Origin: Deltaproteobacteria bacterium
GTDB lineage: Bacteria; Desulfobacterota; GWC2-55-46; S146-73
DNA: 17,166 bases
NCBI GenBank assembly: GCA_015492355.1
Contig: WGFF01000025.1
Coordinates: 1-17,166 of the forward strand
Direction: 5' to 3'
Shown here: positions 5,510-13,799 of the stretch, one piece after another
Position numbering within the stretch: the first letter of the stretch is position 1
Layout of the letters: each line of letters starts with the position of its first letter
Made by a program: the position numbers and the translations under genes
The notes under the pieces: generated by a model
Told to the model about the DNA's origin: nothing
Database searches by the model: none
Seen by the model: only the letters and a program-made list of their open reading frames with translations

Positions 5510-8464
5510 GTGTCAGGACAGAGGGGTCCGTACAGGATGGTGCTTGTGGTTATCCTCTTCCTCCTTTCCGGTTGCGGGAGGGAGGAGGGAGGGGGAGGTA
5601 CACCTGTAAGTCTTACCTTCTACGTACCGTCAGACAGGGGCTCGTACAGGGCTATGACAGAGACCGTGCCCGATACCATACGGTCCATGACCGTGGAGAT
5701 AAGTGGGTCTGACATGGATACCATCGTGGATACCTTTGATGTATCCCCCGGGGGCAGTGTTACCAGAGAGTACCATGTGCCATCAGGGCCTGCAAGGAGG
5801 TTCATTGCCAGTGCCTATAGCGGTACCTCTGGCACAGGAGACCTCCTCTATCAGGGTAGCACTGTGGTCGATCTCGTCTCCGGTGTTGCCACCACCGTGA
5901 CCATAGAGATGCAGGCGGTTACCACATCATCCACAAGTCCCTACTGGGTAAAGGTATACGGCCTGGGCAATTACGGTGGTAGGGCACAGTATGTTACAGA
6001 GATGTCCGATGGTGGTTACATAGTTGCTGGGTCGTACTATGCAGTGGGTATTAGTGACATATGGGTGATGAGGCTTGCGGGTGACGGTACACCCCAGTGG
6101 CAGAAGACCTATGGTGGTACTGGCATGAATATAGCCTCTGCCGTCTATGAGACGACAGATGGTGGATACATTGTGGGAGGATTTACAGACTCCTCAGGGG
6201 CGGGCGGGGTGGATATGTTGCTCCTGAAGATCGACGATACGGGTAACGTAGTCTGGCAGAAGACCTACGGGAGTGGGGTGAATGACTATGGATGGTCTCT
6301 CTTTCACACCCTGGACGGGGGTTATGTCATCGCTGGAACGAGTGGCGATTCCTCCTTTACGGATATACTCATAGTGAGGACCAGGTCCGATGGCACGGTG
6401 GTCTGGCAGAAGGTGTACGATTTTGCCGCCCTTGATTCCGCCTATTCCATAGAGGAGACCTCGGACGGTGGATTCATAGTGGCAGGGAGCTCGACGGTCA
6501 TATCGGGAGATTCAAGGAGCTGTATCTTCAAGCTCAACAGCGACGGCACCATAGCCTGGCAGAAGATTTACGACTTCTCCGCCCCCACCGGTACCGAATA
6601 TGCCTTGTCAGCCCATGAGACCCGGGATGGAGGGTACATAGTGGCAGGATATGGATACGATCCGAATACAGGCAGGACGTACGGCTGGGTGATGAAGATG
6701 GACAGCAACGGTAATACCCTCTGGCAGAAGACCTATGCAGACCCTACCCTCTCTGCCTTCTTCTATGTCATCCGTGAGACCGGCGATGGCGGTTACATCG
6801 TAGGTGGCTACATGGAATCGTATGGGTATCAATTACTCATGAAACTCAGGGGTGATGGTACGGTTGACTGGGCTAAATACAGTAAATACAGTAGTGGGTA
6901 CGGCAACATAACTGATGTAAAGGGGTCCAGTAATGGCGGGTACATCGGGGCAGGAACAACCGATATCGGGGATACCCACATCCCTGCATTCATGGTATTC
7001 AGCCTGTCCTCGACAGGGGATACAGGTGGCGGTTCGTGCTGGTTCGAGGGTACATGGACACCCGATGTAACGGATGTGTCCGTTACACCACAGGACACCA
7101 CTATCACGCCTGTGGATGCGGACATCATGGAATCCCAGAGCGCCCTTTCCTCCACGGACACACAGGGGGCTCCACTTACCCTGTGTGGTGGCTCCGGGCT
7201 GTCCCTTACCTCATGGATAAGGACTTACGAACGTGAACCTGACTACGACAGTGTAGCCTACGAGGTGCACGAGACCCAGGGCGGGGGATACGTAGCAGTG
7301 GGCTCACGTGGTGCAGGATTGGGCTCCGATGGCTGGATACTCGATCTGGACAGTAACGGTATACCCGTATGGCAGAAGACCTACGGGAACACGTGGGGGG
7401 ACTCGCTGTACTCCGTCCAGCAGACCATGGACGGTGGATACATAGCCCTCGGTGCCACCCAGTTGCCAGGGGTGGGGAGTTATGACCTGTGGATTGTGAA
7501 ACTCGGTGGAGACGGCAGTGCGGAATGGCAGAGGACCTACGGCGACAGTAACGGCGATGACTGGGGAGACCGCATGATACGCCAGACCTCTGATGGCGGA
7601 TACATAGTGGCTGGGAGGTACAATACCTCGGGTAGTGACAACGGCTGGATAATCAAGCTCGATGCTGGTGGGAATGTAGACTGGTCCATTTACGCCAGTG
7701 GTGGTGGTAACGATATCATAAATGCGATAGAGGAGACCTCGGACGGTGGATATATAGCCGTTGGTAGCACCTCGTCAGCCGGGCAGGGGCTCGATGATAT
7801 ATGGCTGGTGAAACTGGCAGGTGATGGGACAGTACAGTGGCAGAGGACCTACGGGGAATCCGTATACGGAGAGGACGGTATAGCGGTCCACGAGACCATG
7901 GATGGAGGGTACGTGGTTCTGGGCTATGATGGGAACCTGGGCGGTATCGTGCTCAAACTCTCCAGTGACGGGACCGTGGTCTGGCAGAGGTCCTATAGCA
8001 ATATGGACACGACCACAGGGTACCTCTATGAGACAACGGATGGCGGATACATTGTTGCTGGTAGAGACCTGAGCATATCACCATGGAAGGGAGTGCTCCT
8101 GAGGCTCGATGGCTCCGGTAACGTTGACTGGGCACGGTCATATTCCATGCCGAATACTGCCTATGGAGAGGGCATAAACTACGTACACCAGACATCGGAT
8201 GGCGGATACGTTACAGCAGGGTTTGCAGACCCTGCCGGCAATGACATGCAGGACTTCTGGGTGATGAAACTCACCTCCACCGGCGAGGCAGGCACCACAT
8301 GTACCATCATAAATACACTGACACCGACTGTCCAGACCTCAACCTTGCAGGTAAACACCGTGAACGTACCATTTACACCCGTCACCCCGACAGTGACGGA
8401 CGTCTCCACCACGATAACAACCACTGACACGACAGAAGACCAGGCACTACAGTGCGGAGAATAG
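5510..8464 (+). CDS. large lipoprotein with two seven-repeat beta-propeller blocks
   Basis: The 984-residue protein starts with a lipoprotein signal (VLVVILFLLSGC, lipidation at C22) and a linker with a beta-sandwich look (~30-145). Two blocks follow, each with seven repeats of about 50 residues with the consensus T-x-DGGYIVAG ... W-V-x-K-L-x-x-D-G-x-x-x-WQKTYG. The GGY positions start at residues 168, 218, 270, 320, 374, 427, 476 and at 592, 642, 696, 746, 799, 845, 898. Each block ends in a Thr/Val-rich tail bounded by two cysteines (C510-C559 and C931-C982). Repeats of this type form beta-propeller-like folds, so two seven-bladed propellers are likely. No enzymatic motif is visible; binding a ligand, a surface or a partner protein is the natural guess. 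Start: GTG 5510 with GAGGGAGGG upstream; ATG 5537 is possible and gives a shorter signal. Confidence 0.78.
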   Translation: MSGQRGPYRMVLVVILFLLSGCGREEGGGGTPVSLTFYVPSDRGSYRAMTETVPDTIRSMTVEISGSDMDTIVDTFDVSPGGSVTREYHVPSGPARRFIASAYSGTSGTGDLLYQGSTVVDLVSGVATTVTIEMQAVTTSSTSPYWVKVYGLGNYGGRAQYVTEMSDGGYIVAGSYYAVGISDIWVMRLAGDGTPQWQKTYGGTGMNIASAVYETTDGGYIVGGFTDSSGAGGVDMLLLKIDDTGNVVWQKTYGSGVNDYGWSLFHTLDGGYVIAGTSGDSSFTDILIVRTRSDGTVVWQKVYDFAALDSAYSIEETSDGGFIVAGSSTVISGDSRSCIFKLNSDGTIAWQKIYDFSAPTGTEYALSAHETRDGGYIVAGYGYDPNTGRTYGWVMKMDSNGNTLWQKTYADPTLSAFFYVIRETGDGGYIVGGYMESYGYQLLMKLRGDGTVDWAKYSKYSSGYGNITDVKGSSNGGYIGAGTTDIGDTHIPAFMVFSLSSTGDTGGGSCWFEGTWTPDVTDVSVTPQDTTITPVDADIMESQSALSSTDTQGAPLTLCGGSGLSLTSWIRTYEREPDYDSVAYEVHETQGGGYVAVGSRGAGLGSDGWILDLDSNGIPVWQKTYGNTWGDSLYSVQQTMDGGYIALGATQLPGVGSYDLWIVKLGGDGSAEWQRTYGDSNGDDWGDRMIRQTSDGGYIVAGRYNTSGSDNGWIIKLDAGGNVDWSIYASGGGNDIINAIEETSDGGYIAVGSTSSAGQGLDDIWLVKLAGDGTVQWQRTYGESVYGEDGIAVHETMDGGYVVLGYDGNLGGIVLKLSSDGTVVWQRSYSNMDTTTGYLYETTDGGYIVAGRDLSISPWKGVLLRLDGSGNVDWARSYSMPNTAYGEGINYVHQTSDGGYVTAGFADPAGNDMQDFWVMKLTSTGEAGTTCTIINTLTPTVQTSTLQVNTVNVPFTPVTPTVTDVSTTITTTDTTEDQALQCGE

Positions 8465-8530
8465 TACATTGTCTACAGCGAACATCCCGTCCGGAAGAAG
8501 AGACCTTGCCTTTTCAGGAGCGAAAAGGGG

Positions 8531-10579
8531 ATGAGTCCTTCAGGGAGGTCCATCCTTAAACCCTCTGTACTCATCGCAGTCGCCATTGTGCTCCTTTCTA
8601 TCGTCCTTTCCATTATAAGACCCGTGTTCATAGAGTTCCTCGAGGCAAAGACCTTTGACCTCAGGTTTCTTCTGAGAGGGAGTCTCAACCCTGGTGATGA
8701 GATAGTCATAGTGGGTATAGACGACAGGAGCCTCAAGGAGGTGGGGAGATGGCCCTGGTCAAGGGACAGGATAGCAGACCTTATTGATGCAATCTCATCC
8801 GGAGGGGCAAGGACCATCGGTGTGGATATAATCTTTTCCGAACCACAGGCTACAGAGACCCTGAAGACAATAAGAAAGGTCATCAGGGCTTATGAAGCCA
8901 TGGGTATGGACAATCCCGCCTTCCTGAAACACTTAAGGGACCTGGAAAGGGAGGGTGATGTGGATGCAAGACTCAGCCAGTCAATAGAAAGGGCAGGTAA
9001 TGTGATACTCCCCCTTGTGCTCCATGTGCCCACAATCTACGAAGAGACCCCTGAAAAAAGGGATATACCCGACCTTGTATACGACTATCCCTTCATGATA
9101 GTCAGGGAGGGAGAGTACTATCTACCCATAGTTGCCAGTGGTGCACTCCTTTCTCTTGAGGATTTCGTCCTCTCTGCATGGTCTGTGGGGCATGTCTATA
9201 CCCAGTACGACAGGGACGGTGCCATAAGGTGGGAGCCCCTCTATGTGGAGCTGGACGGGATGTACTATCCTTCATTCGGTGTGGAGATAGCAAGGCACTG
9301 GTTCGGCTACGGGAGGGACGAGGTGGTGGTGATACTCGGGGAGGGTGTGATAATGGGCGAGATGTACATTCCCACGGATGTATCTGGAAGGGTGCTCATA
9401 AACTACAGTGGCAGGGCTGGCACATTCACCACCTACTCTGCTGTGGATGTGCTGGAAGGGAAGATACCTGAGGATGCCTTCAGGGACAGGATAGTCCTCG
9501 TGGGTACAACAGCCCTCGGCACCACGGACATACACATAACACCCTTTGCACAGATACCCGGTATAGAGAAACAGGCTTCAGTGGTAGAGAATATAATACA
9601 TCAGAACTTCCTGAGACGCGAGGAATCCACAAGGCTTGTTGACGTAATGGTAATCGTACTCTTCGGGATTGTTATGGGTGCAGGGCTTCCAGGGATGAGA
9701 GCCCTCGGTGGCGGTATATTTGCTGGCGGACTCTTTGCGGGTTACCTTGCGGTCTCGCAGTATCTATTCGTGATGCATGGCTTGTGGATAGATGTACTCA
9801 TACCCACCCTTACCATCGTCCTTATGTACTCATCCCTTACTGCCTATCGCTTCCTCACAGAGGAGAGGCGTGCAAGGGAGATAAGGGCGATGTTTTCGAG
9901 TTACGTGACAGAGAGGGTGGTGGACGAACTCCTCAAGAACCCTGATATGGCAAGGCTCGGTGGGTTCAGAAGGGAGGTGACCGTACTCTTTTCGGATGTC
10001 AGGGGCTTTACCAGTTACTCGGAAAAGAGGGGACCTGAGGAGGTGGTAACCATACTCAACGAATATCTTACAGCCATGACAGAGATAGTGTTCAAATGGG
10101 AAGGGACATTGGATAAGTTCGTGGGTGACGAGATTATGGCATTCTGGGGCGCGCCGCTTGAGCAGAAAAACCATGCAGAACTTGCGGTAAGGTGCGCACT
10201 CCACATGGTAAAGAGGCTGGAGGAGCTGAGAAGGAAGTGGATAAACGAAGGAAAGGAGCCCCTCGATATGGGAATAGGTATAAACACAGGAGAGGTACTC
10301 GTCGGTAATATAGGTGCAGAGGGTAAGAAGATGGACTACACCATCATAGGTGACAACGTCAACCTCGGGGCAAGGGTGGAGGGACTTACACGCAGGTACA
10401 ATACCCACATACTCATAACCGAGTTCACCTGCGAAAGACTGAAGGAACTCTTCAGGGACAGCAAAGGCAGGACACGTATAGGACACGTGAGGCTTACAGG
10501 ACTGGAGGAGGTGCAGGTCAAGGGTAAGGAACGGGCTGTACGTATATACGAACTGGTAAACCTCAAGGCAGAAAAGTAG
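8531..10579 (+). CDS. CHASE2-domain class III adenylate cyclase
   Basis: The 682-residue inner-membrane protein should make cAMP in response to an external signal. Order: one N-terminal transmembrane helix (residues ~12-30); an extracytoplasmic CHASE2 domain to about 365 (FDLRFLLRG, IVIVGIDDRSL, GRWPWSRD and TIGVDIIFSEP are typical); three transmembrane helices (~372-445); a short linker; and a class III nucleotide cyclase domain (~480-650). Active-site residues are all present: metal aspartates D489 (FSDVRGFT) and D533 (KFVGDEIMAFWG), the adenine-specifying pair K529 and T604 (DYTIIGD), and the transition-state pair N611 and R615 (NLGAR). This predicts ATP rather than GTP as substrate. It is the last gene of the unit. 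The ATG follows AAAAGGGG closely. The 66-nt gap before it shows no promoter that I can identify. Confidence 0.93.
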   Translation: MSPSGRSILKPSVLIAVAIVLLSIVLSIIRPVFIEFLEAKTFDLRFLLRGSLNPGDEIVIVGIDDRSLKEVGRWPWSRDRIADLIDAISSGGARTIGVDIIFSEPQATETLKTIRKVIRAYEAMGMDNPAFLKHLRDLEREGDVDARLSQSIERAGNVILPLVLHVPTIYEETPEKRDIPDLVYDYPFMIVREGEYYLPIVASGALLSLEDFVLSAWSVGHVYTQYDRDGAIRWEPLYVELDGMYYPSFGVEIARHWFGYGRDEVVVILGEGVIMGEMYIPTDVSGRVLINYSGRAGTFTTYSAVDVLEGKIPEDAFRDRIVLVGTTALGTTDIHITPFAQIPGIEKQASVVENIIHQNFLRREESTRLVDVMVIVLFGIVMGAGLPGMRALGGGIFAGGLFAGYLAVSQYLFVMHGLWIDVLIPTLTIVLMYSSLTAYRFLTEERRAREIRAMFSSYVTERVVDELLKNPDMARLGGFRREVTVLFSDVRGFTSYSEKRGPEEVVTILNEYLTAMTEIVFKWEGTLDKFVGDEIMAFWGAPLEQKNHAELAVRCALHMVKRLEELRRKWINEGKEPLDMGIGINTGEVLVGNIGAEGKKMDYTIIGDNVNLGARVEGLTRRYNTHILITEFTCERLKELFRDSKGRTRIGHVRLTGLEEVQVKGKERAVRIYELVNLKAEK

Positions 10580-10634
10580 CCCCGGTGGAGGACCCCTGGA
10601 TAAGACCCACCACTGTGGCTCCATTGAGACAGGG

Positions 10635-10717
10635 TGAGGGAAACCCCTTTTACAAAAGGGGTTTCCCTCAAACTCCCTTCCCCAAAACTTTTGATCTAAA
10701 GTTTTTCGGGAAAGGGG
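10635..10717 (+). repeat. hairpin-rich intergenic repeat, most complete copy
   Basis: 10635-10670 is a palindrome with two perfect 17-nt arms (TGAGGGAAACCCCTTTT and its complement) around the centre AC. Three bases on, a second stem-loop follows (CCCAAAACTTT at 10681-10691, loop TGATCT, then AAAGTTTT and GGG with a 2-nt bulge). Parts of this unit recur elsewhere in the window: the palindrome at 17129-17164, and bases 10649-10688 inverted at 15159-15198 with 34 of 40 identical. It follows the cyclase gene. No T-run follows the first stem, so a classical intrinsic terminator is not supported, although so strong a stem could protect or end a transcript. Confidence 0.8.
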
Positions 10718-10730
10718 ACAGGGGAAAACA

Positions 10731-10772
10731 CCTTTTTACCAGAAAAGGGCGATAGCCCGAAGGGTTTTACCC
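10731..10772 (+). other. cluster of mutually exclusive small hairpins upstream of hdrB
   Basis: Four small stems can form: CCTTTT (10731-10736) with AAAAGG (10743-10748); GGGC (10747-10750) with GCCC (10755-10758); CCC (10756-10758) with GGG (10762-10764) around GAA; and GGGT (10762-10765) with ACCC (10769-10772). Neighbouring stems share bases, so they compete. The beginning may itself be another diverged repeat copy. The rest of the gap to hdrB (10773-10838) shows no convincing promoter. Confidence 0.3.
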
Positions 10773-10838
10773 ACAACAAAGATTCAGGTCCGATTTGATG
10801 ACCCAGTACCAGAGGTTTTTAAGGGATCGTGAAAGACC

Positions 10839-11708
10839 ATGAAGATACCTTACTATCCAGGGTGCACGCTCAACACCGTTTCCAGGGATTTCGACCTCAC
10901 AGCGAGGAGGTGTGCCGGTGTGCTCGGTGTGGAGATGGAGGAACTGAGGAAGTGGAACTGCTGTGGGGCGTCCTTTCCGCTCACCCCTGACAACACCATG
11001 GGGCTTGCAGGTGCCATGAAGGTGCTCGCAGAGGTGAAAAAAGAGGGGGACAGGGTTACGACCCTCTGTTCTGTGTGTTACAACGTGCTTAAGCGTACCA
11101 ACAGGGTTGTACGGGACGACAGGGAAAAAAGACGCATACTCAATGAGTTTCTCGAAGAGGACTACGACGGGAGTGTGGAGGTAAGGCATTTTCTTGAGGT
11201 CTTAAGGGACGAGGTCGGTTTTGAAAGGATAAAGGAGAAGGTTTGTAGACCCCTTAAGGGTGTGAGGATAGGTGCATACTATGGATGTATGCTCCTGAGG
11301 CCCTTTGAGGATATGGGTATAGACGATGCAGAATCACCGAGGGTGATTGAGGACCTCTTTTCTGCCCTCGGTGCAGAGCCTGTGGAGTTTCCCAACAGGG
11401 TTGAGTGCTGTGGGGCACATCTCGGTATGTGGAGGGAGGATGTGGTGGTGAGGCTTTCTGGCAGTGTCATGACCTCTGCGGTTGAGAGGGGAGCAGAGCT
11501 CATAGTTACGAGCTGTCCCCTGTGCCAGTACAATCTGGAGAGGAGCCAGAAGAAGGTGGTCCAGGAGACACCAGGCTACAGGGAGGTGCCTGTTGTGTAC
11601 TTCACCCAGCTCCTCGGACTCGCCCTCGGACAGGACGAAAGAAACCTCGGCTTTGAGAGAAACCTCTGGGATGTACGCCCCCTTTTGAGGGAAAAGGGTA
11701 TCCTGTAG
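10839..11708 (+). CDS. hdrB: heterodisulfide reductase subunit B, twin CCG-domain protein
   Basis: The 289-residue protein has two complete CCG domains. The first has C9, C41-C42 and C77/C80 (C-x31-CCG-x33-CxxC). The second has C150, C190-C191 and C226/C229 (C-x39-CCG-x33-CxxC). In methanogen HdrB each domain holds a noncubane [4Fe-4S] cluster that cleaves the CoM-S-S-CoB disulfide. The bacterial substrate is not settled, and DsrC-type or other disulfides have been proposed. CCG domains also occur in DsrK and glycolate oxidase GlcF, but the hdrA gene next door and the length favour HdrB. The gene stands first in the cluster, 107 nt before hdrA. The usual partner HdrC is absent on both sides. 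The ATG at 10839 has only a weak, distant AAGGGA, so translation may be modest. Confidence 0.9.
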   Translation: MKIPYYPGCTLNTVSRDFDLTARRCAGVLGVEMEELRKWNCCGASFPLTPDNTMGLAGAMKVLAEVKKEGDRVTTLCSVCYNVLKRTNRVVRDDREKRRILNEFLEEDYDGSVEVRHFLEVLRDEVGFERIKEKVCRPLKGVRIGAYYGCMLLRPFEDMGIDDAESPRVIEDLFSALGAEPVEFPNRVECCGAHLGMWREDVVVRLSGSVMTSAVERGAELIVTSCPLCQYNLERSQKKVVQETPGYREVPVVYFTQLLGLALGQDERNLGFERNLWDVRPLLREKGIL

Positions 11709-11782
11709 CACCGGGTTTCAGGAGGGGAACAGAAGACCCCTGTACAGGACCCGTATGATGTAACCCTGAGGGGAGGGGGAGA

Positions 11783-11801
11783 TTACCTTCCCCAGAAGTT
11801 A
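11783..11801 (-). repeat. possible fragment of the dispersed repeat between hdrB and hdrA
   Basis: Read on the minus strand, this stretch aligns with the start of the decayed copy at 15159 at 15 of 19 positions, including TTCTGGGGAAGG and TAATCT. The match is short, and the bases around it (C- and G-rich runs) match less well, so this is only a candidate. It lies just upstream of the hdrA Shine-Dalgarno AAGGAGGT (11803-11810). Confidence 0.25.
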
Positions 11802-11815
11802 TAAGGAGGTCAGGG

Positions 11816-13789
11816 ATGCCCCGTGTGGGTGTATTCATCTGTCAGTGTGGAAACAACATAGCATCCACTGTCGATACAAAGAAGGTGGCTGAGGAGGTGG
11901 CAGGGCTTCCAGGGGTGGTATTTACCTGTGACTACAAGTTCATGTGTTCCTCGCCCGGTCAGGAGATGCTCAAGAACGCCATAAAGGAGCACAGGCTCGA
12001 CAGTGTTGTCATCTCGGCCTGTTCTCCCCACATGCACGAAAAGACCTTCAGAAAGGCTTCAGAATCCGCTGGTCTGAACCCCTACAGGTGCGAGATAGCC
12101 AACATACGTGAACAGTGCTCGTGGGTGCATCACGACAGGACCAAAAAAACAGGCACCATCAAGAGTATCGACCTTACAAGGATGACCATCGAGCGTGTAA
12201 AGCGGAGCAGATCCCTTACTAAGATAAAGATACCCATCACCAAGAGGGCACTTGTAATAGGCGGAGGTATTGCTGGTATCCAGTCGGCACTCGATATGGC
12301 TGACGGTGGGGTGGAGGTCATAGTTGTGGAAAGGGAGCCTTCCATCGGTGGCAACATGGCGAGGCTTTCAGAGACCTTTCCGACCATGGACTGTTCACAG
12401 TGTATACTCACACCGAAGATGGTGGAGGCAGAGCTCCACGAGAACATAAGGCTTTATACCTACTCCGAGGTGGAGAGGATAGACGGCTATATAGGAAACT
12501 TTACGGTGGAGATAAGAAAGAAGGCAAGGTATGTGGATGAGGAACTGTGCACCGGCTGTGGCGAGTGCATAGAGAAGTGTCCGTTCAAGTCAGGGAGCGA
12601 GTTCGAGCTCGCCCTGAGGAATCGCAAGGTGATATACACACCCTTTCCGCAGGCAGTGCCCAATATACCTGTGATAGATGCCAGGAACTGTCCAAAGATC
12701 CAGAAGAACAAATGCGGTGCCTGTGCCATCGTATGTGGACCCAAGGCGATAGACTTCTCTCAGAAGGACAGGATCGTTACAGAAAAGGTCGGTGCCATAG
12801 TGGTTGCTACAGGCTATGAACTCATGCCCAACGAGAGATTCGGGGAATACGGATACGGAAGGATAAAGGATGTGATAAATGGTCTCCAGTTCGAGAGGCT
12901 CGCCTCATCCTCTGGACCAACTGGTGGTGAGATAAGGAGACCATCGGATGGAAAGGTACCGAAGAGTGTTGTCTTCATACAGTGTGTGGGGTCAAGGGAT
13001 GAAAAGAGGGGTGTCCCATACTGCAGTAAGATATGCTGTATGTACACTGCAAAGCACACCATGCTCTACAAGCACAAGGTACACGATGGACAGGCGTATG
13101 TCTTCTACATGGATATACGTTCCGGTGGGAAGAGGTACGAGGAGTTCGTCAGACGTGCCATAGAGCACGAGGGGAGTATGTACCTGCGTGGAAGGGTGTC
13201 ACGGGTGTACGAGAGGAACGGAAAGGTGATTGTACAGGGTGCTGATACCCTGAGTGGTTCTCAGGTGGAGATAGAGGCTGATATGGTCGTCCTTGCCACA
13301 GCCATCGTTGCAAGGTCTGGCGCGGACACCCTTGCCAAGAAGCTTGGCATAGGGTACGACAGATACAACTTCTACAACGAATACCATCCGAAGCTGAGAC
13401 CTGTTGAGACGACCACCGCTGGTATATACCTTGCTGGCACATGTATAGGTCCCATGGACATACCCGACTCTGTAAGCCAGGGCAGTGCAGCTGCAAGCAA
13501 GGTGCTCTCCCTCTTTGCAGGTGATGAGCTCGCAAGGGAGCCCCAGACCGCAAGGGTGAATACCATGACCTGTAACGCCTGCTGGGACTGCCTTACAGCG
13601 TGTCCATATTCCGCAATAGAGAGGGAAGAGGTGAAAGACCGCAGGGGCGAGACGATTAGATGGCTTGCAAGGGTAAACGAGGGGGTATGTCAGGGATGCG
13701 GTGTGTGTGTGGCAGTGTGCAGGAGTAAGTCCATAGACCTCAACGGATACACGGACGAGGAGATATACGCTGCAATAAACGCGTTCTGA
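11816..13789 (+). CDS. hdrA: heterodisulfide reductase subunit A, FAD-binding Fe-S subunit
   Basis: The 657-residue length equals that of methanogen HdrA. Order: an N-terminal HdrA-specific domain with C9, C11, KFMCSSPGQ and ISACSPHMHEKTFR; a Rossmann FAD site GGGIAG (G149-G154); the PTMDCSQCILTPKM signature; an inserted ferredoxin domain with C245, C248, C251, C255 and the NCPKIQKNKCGACAIVC cysteines; the rest of the flavoprotein fold; and a C-terminal pair of [4Fe-4S] motifs (C586/C589/C592/C596 and C625/C628/C631/C635). In this family the FAD is the bifurcating centre that splits electron pairs between a disulfide reductase branch (HdrB) and ferredoxin. No selenocysteine or frameshift is seen. 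The start has a strong AAGGAGGT 5 nt upstream (11803-11810). The gene is 10 nt from the flxD-like gene. Confidence 0.95.
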   Translation: MPRVGVFICQCGNNIASTVDTKKVAEEVAGLPGVVFTCDYKFMCSSPGQEMLKNAIKEHRLDSVVISACSPHMHEKTFRKASESAGLNPYRCEIANIREQCSWVHHDRTKKTGTIKSIDLTRMTIERVKRSRSLTKIKIPITKRALVIGGGIAGIQSALDMADGGVEVIVVEREPSIGGNMARLSETFPTMDCSQCILTPKMVEAELHENIRLYTYSEVERIDGYIGNFTVEIRKKARYVDEELCTGCGECIEKCPFKSGSEFELALRNRKVIYTPFPQAVPNIPVIDARNCPKIQKNKCGACAIVCGPKAIDFSQKDRIVTEKVGAIVVATGYELMPNERFGEYGYGRIKDVINGLQFERLASSSGPTGGEIRRPSDGKVPKSVVFIQCVGSRDEKRGVPYCSKICCMYTAKHTMLYKHKVHDGQAYVFYMDIRSGGKRYEEFVRRAIEHEGSMYLRGRVSRVYERNGKVIVQGADTLSGSQVEIEADMVVLATAIVARSGADTLAKKLGIGYDRYNFYNEYHPKLRPVETTTAGIYLAGTCIGPMDIPDSVSQGSAAASKVLSLFAGDELAREPQTARVNTMTCNACWDCLTACPYSAIEREEVKDRRGETIRWLARVNEGVCQGCGVCVAVCRSKSIDLNGYTDEEIYAAINAF

Positions 13790-13799
13790 AAAGGATGGT

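Noticed and set aside
6001..8220. Regularly spaced short DNA repeats such as GATGGCGGATACAT, as a CRISPR-like or satellite array
   Set aside because: The spacing (~150 bp) and reading frame match the 50-residue protein repeats, and the copies vary at third codon positions. They are the coding repeats of the lipoprotein.
10635..10670. Intrinsic terminator after the cyclase gene
   Set aside because: The stem is strong, but AAACTCCC rather than a T-run follows it, and the same palindrome is part of a dispersed repeat. Termination is possible but not shown.
10795..10823. Promoter for hdrB (TTGATG, 17 bp, TTTAAG)
   Set aside because: Each box matches consensus at only about 4 of 6 positions, and the start site would fall about 9 nt before the ATG, leaving no room for a ribosome site. 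It is not better than chance.
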